From positions 1 to 64,000 of the forward strand of contig JNKJ01000011.1 in assembly GCA_000702025.1 (NCBI GenBank): a stretch of DNA of 64,000 nt. The letters are read 5' to 3'. Position 1 is the first letter of the stretch. Each line of letters starts with the position of its first letter. This DNA is from Blautia schinkii DSM 10518. Lineage in GTDB: Bacteria; Bacillota; Clostridia; Lachnospirales; Lachnospiraceae. The notes beneath the pieces are model-generated. The model did not search any database and was not told where the DNA came from. It worked only from the letters and a program-made list of their open reading frames with translations. This document shows, piece by piece, positions 63,486 through 64,000 of the stretch. Made by a program: the position numbers and the translations under genes.

Positions 63486-64000
63486 TCACATGGAAAGAGC
63501 AGGCCCGGAGTCCTGGCTCCAGTCCTGCTCTTTATCACTTACATGATTCATTTTTGCCTGCCCCATAGGTGTCTGATGGAACACGGTACTGTCTGTACAG
63601 CAGTTCGTCCAGTCGGTCTGTTCCATGCGGCAATTCTGGATCAGTGCGCCGGAAAAGTTGCTGTGTGTAAAGATGGCTCCCCGGAAGGTACAGCCATCGG
63701 CCACCATCTTTTTAAAGCATGTTTCCTCAGCAGTGACGCCCTTGAGATCACAGGAGAACAAGGTTGCCTCTGTAAAATCAGAGAAGCACAGCTCCGCCTG
63801 CGCCAGATTCGTTTCATACATTCTGGTTCCTGCGAAGATGGCGCTGTTTAAATTCCGATGGCTCAGATTCAGTCCGGACAGATCGTATCCGGAGAAGTCA
63901 GCCTGTTCGCCACCCGCATCGTGAAGCCAGAGGACATGTTTGGCGCAAATCACATCGGCATCCTCCTGACTGAGCCGGGGAAGTTCTTTTTCTTCATGGG
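63486..64000 (-). CDS. Pentapeptide-repeat protein (5' end beyond window)
   Basis: The frame is open to the window edge and gives at least 170 residues. The body is made of A(D/N)LxX-type pentapeptides (ADFSGYDLSGLNLSHRNLNS), which fold as a right-handed quadrilateral beta helix. The C-terminus is a short helix. GTG 63953 is in frame but has no ribosome site, and sequence before it (EKELPRLSQEDAD) looks coding, so the true start lies outside. Some pentapeptide proteins mimic DNA and protect gyrase, but most in such elements have no known role. Confidence 0.8.
   Translation of the reverse strand, partial: HEEKELPRLSQEDADVICAKHVLWLHDAGGEQADFSGYDLSGLNLSHRNLNSAIFAGTRMYETNLAQAELCFSDFTEATLFSCDLKGVTAEETCFKKMVADGCTFRGAIFTHSNFSGALIQNCRMEQTDWTNCCTDSTVFHQTPMGQAKMNHVSDKEQDWSQDSGPALSM

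Larger units (their letters stand above)
19560..64000. mobile_element. Integrative conjugative element (right end beyond window)
   Basis: From the broken flavodoxin onward the content changes to element genes: three tyrosine recombinases with a TnpC-like protein, regulators, resistance cargo, a VirD4-like ATPase, a relaxase, a Toprim protein and a DNA methyltransferase. The left boundary is placed from gene content; no attachment core could be confirmed. The secretion channel genes and the right end are outside the window, so self-transfer cannot be judged. Confidence 0.65.

Noticed and set aside
1..64000. tRNA, rRNA or CRISPR arrays
   Set aside because: None was recognised on either strand by eye; a covariance-model search would be decisive.

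Overview
The window comes from a Gram-positive anaerobe of the Clostridia, most like a gut Lachnospiraceae. The signs are strong GGAGG ribosome sites, a T-box before proS, TRAP transport, split transketolase, ferredoxin-type aldo/keto reductase and a stack of Bce/Van-type resistance modules. No rRNA, tRNA or CRISPR array was seen.

Left part (1-19.6 kb), chromosomal. It opens with the tail of an IS4-like transposase, then a hybrid histidine kinase divergent from an XRE regulator, and an AAA-ATPase/PD-(D/E)XK protein. A seven-gene minus-strand operon follows (TRAP dctP-dctQ-dctM, two-part transketolase, SDR dehydrogenase, FadR-type regulator), probably for uptake and catabolism of a polyol or sugar acid. 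Next come T-box-proS, a PatB/MalY lyase, a cyclophilin-fold lipoprotein, an O-acetyltransferase with an aldo/keto reductase, and a MATE exporter behind a leader-peptide/terminator attenuator. The block ends in decayed pieces of an aldo/keto reductase and a flavodoxin.

Right part (about 19.6 kb to the window end), an integrative conjugative element. Three adjacent tyrosine recombinases plus a TnpC-like protein (Tn554-like trio) sit at its left edge, where the flavodoxin fragment loses its 5' end. Then come a MazF-type toxin with two small unknown genes, a sigma-like factor and an XRE regulator. Between 27.7 and 52.4 kb lies cargo of two-component systems, five ABC systems, GntR regulators, an ECF sigma factor and a VanY-type carboxypeptidase. 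The content points to resistance to cell-wall-active peptides or glycopeptides. It falls into three consecutive units, each ending in the same tail: an orphan winged-helix gene, terminators, and an intact or broken antisense HTH gene. From 52.1 kb to the end the minus strand carries mobilization genes: HTH, VirD4-like ATPase, Toprim protein, MobP-type relaxase with Sel1 repeats, a TIR protein, an accessory protein, a C5 DNA methyltransferase, and small conserved proteins. The type IV secretion channel genes are not in view and must lie beyond the window if the element is complete.

The most unusual signals are these: the three orphan winged-helix genes appear to start at AUC/AUU codons; the tail repeat punctuates the cargo; three tandem FtsX permeases share almost identical ends but have divergent ectodomains; phased CTCCACC boxes with the same geometry lie at two promoters on either side of a nested cassette; and a short ORF spans the MATE attenuator.
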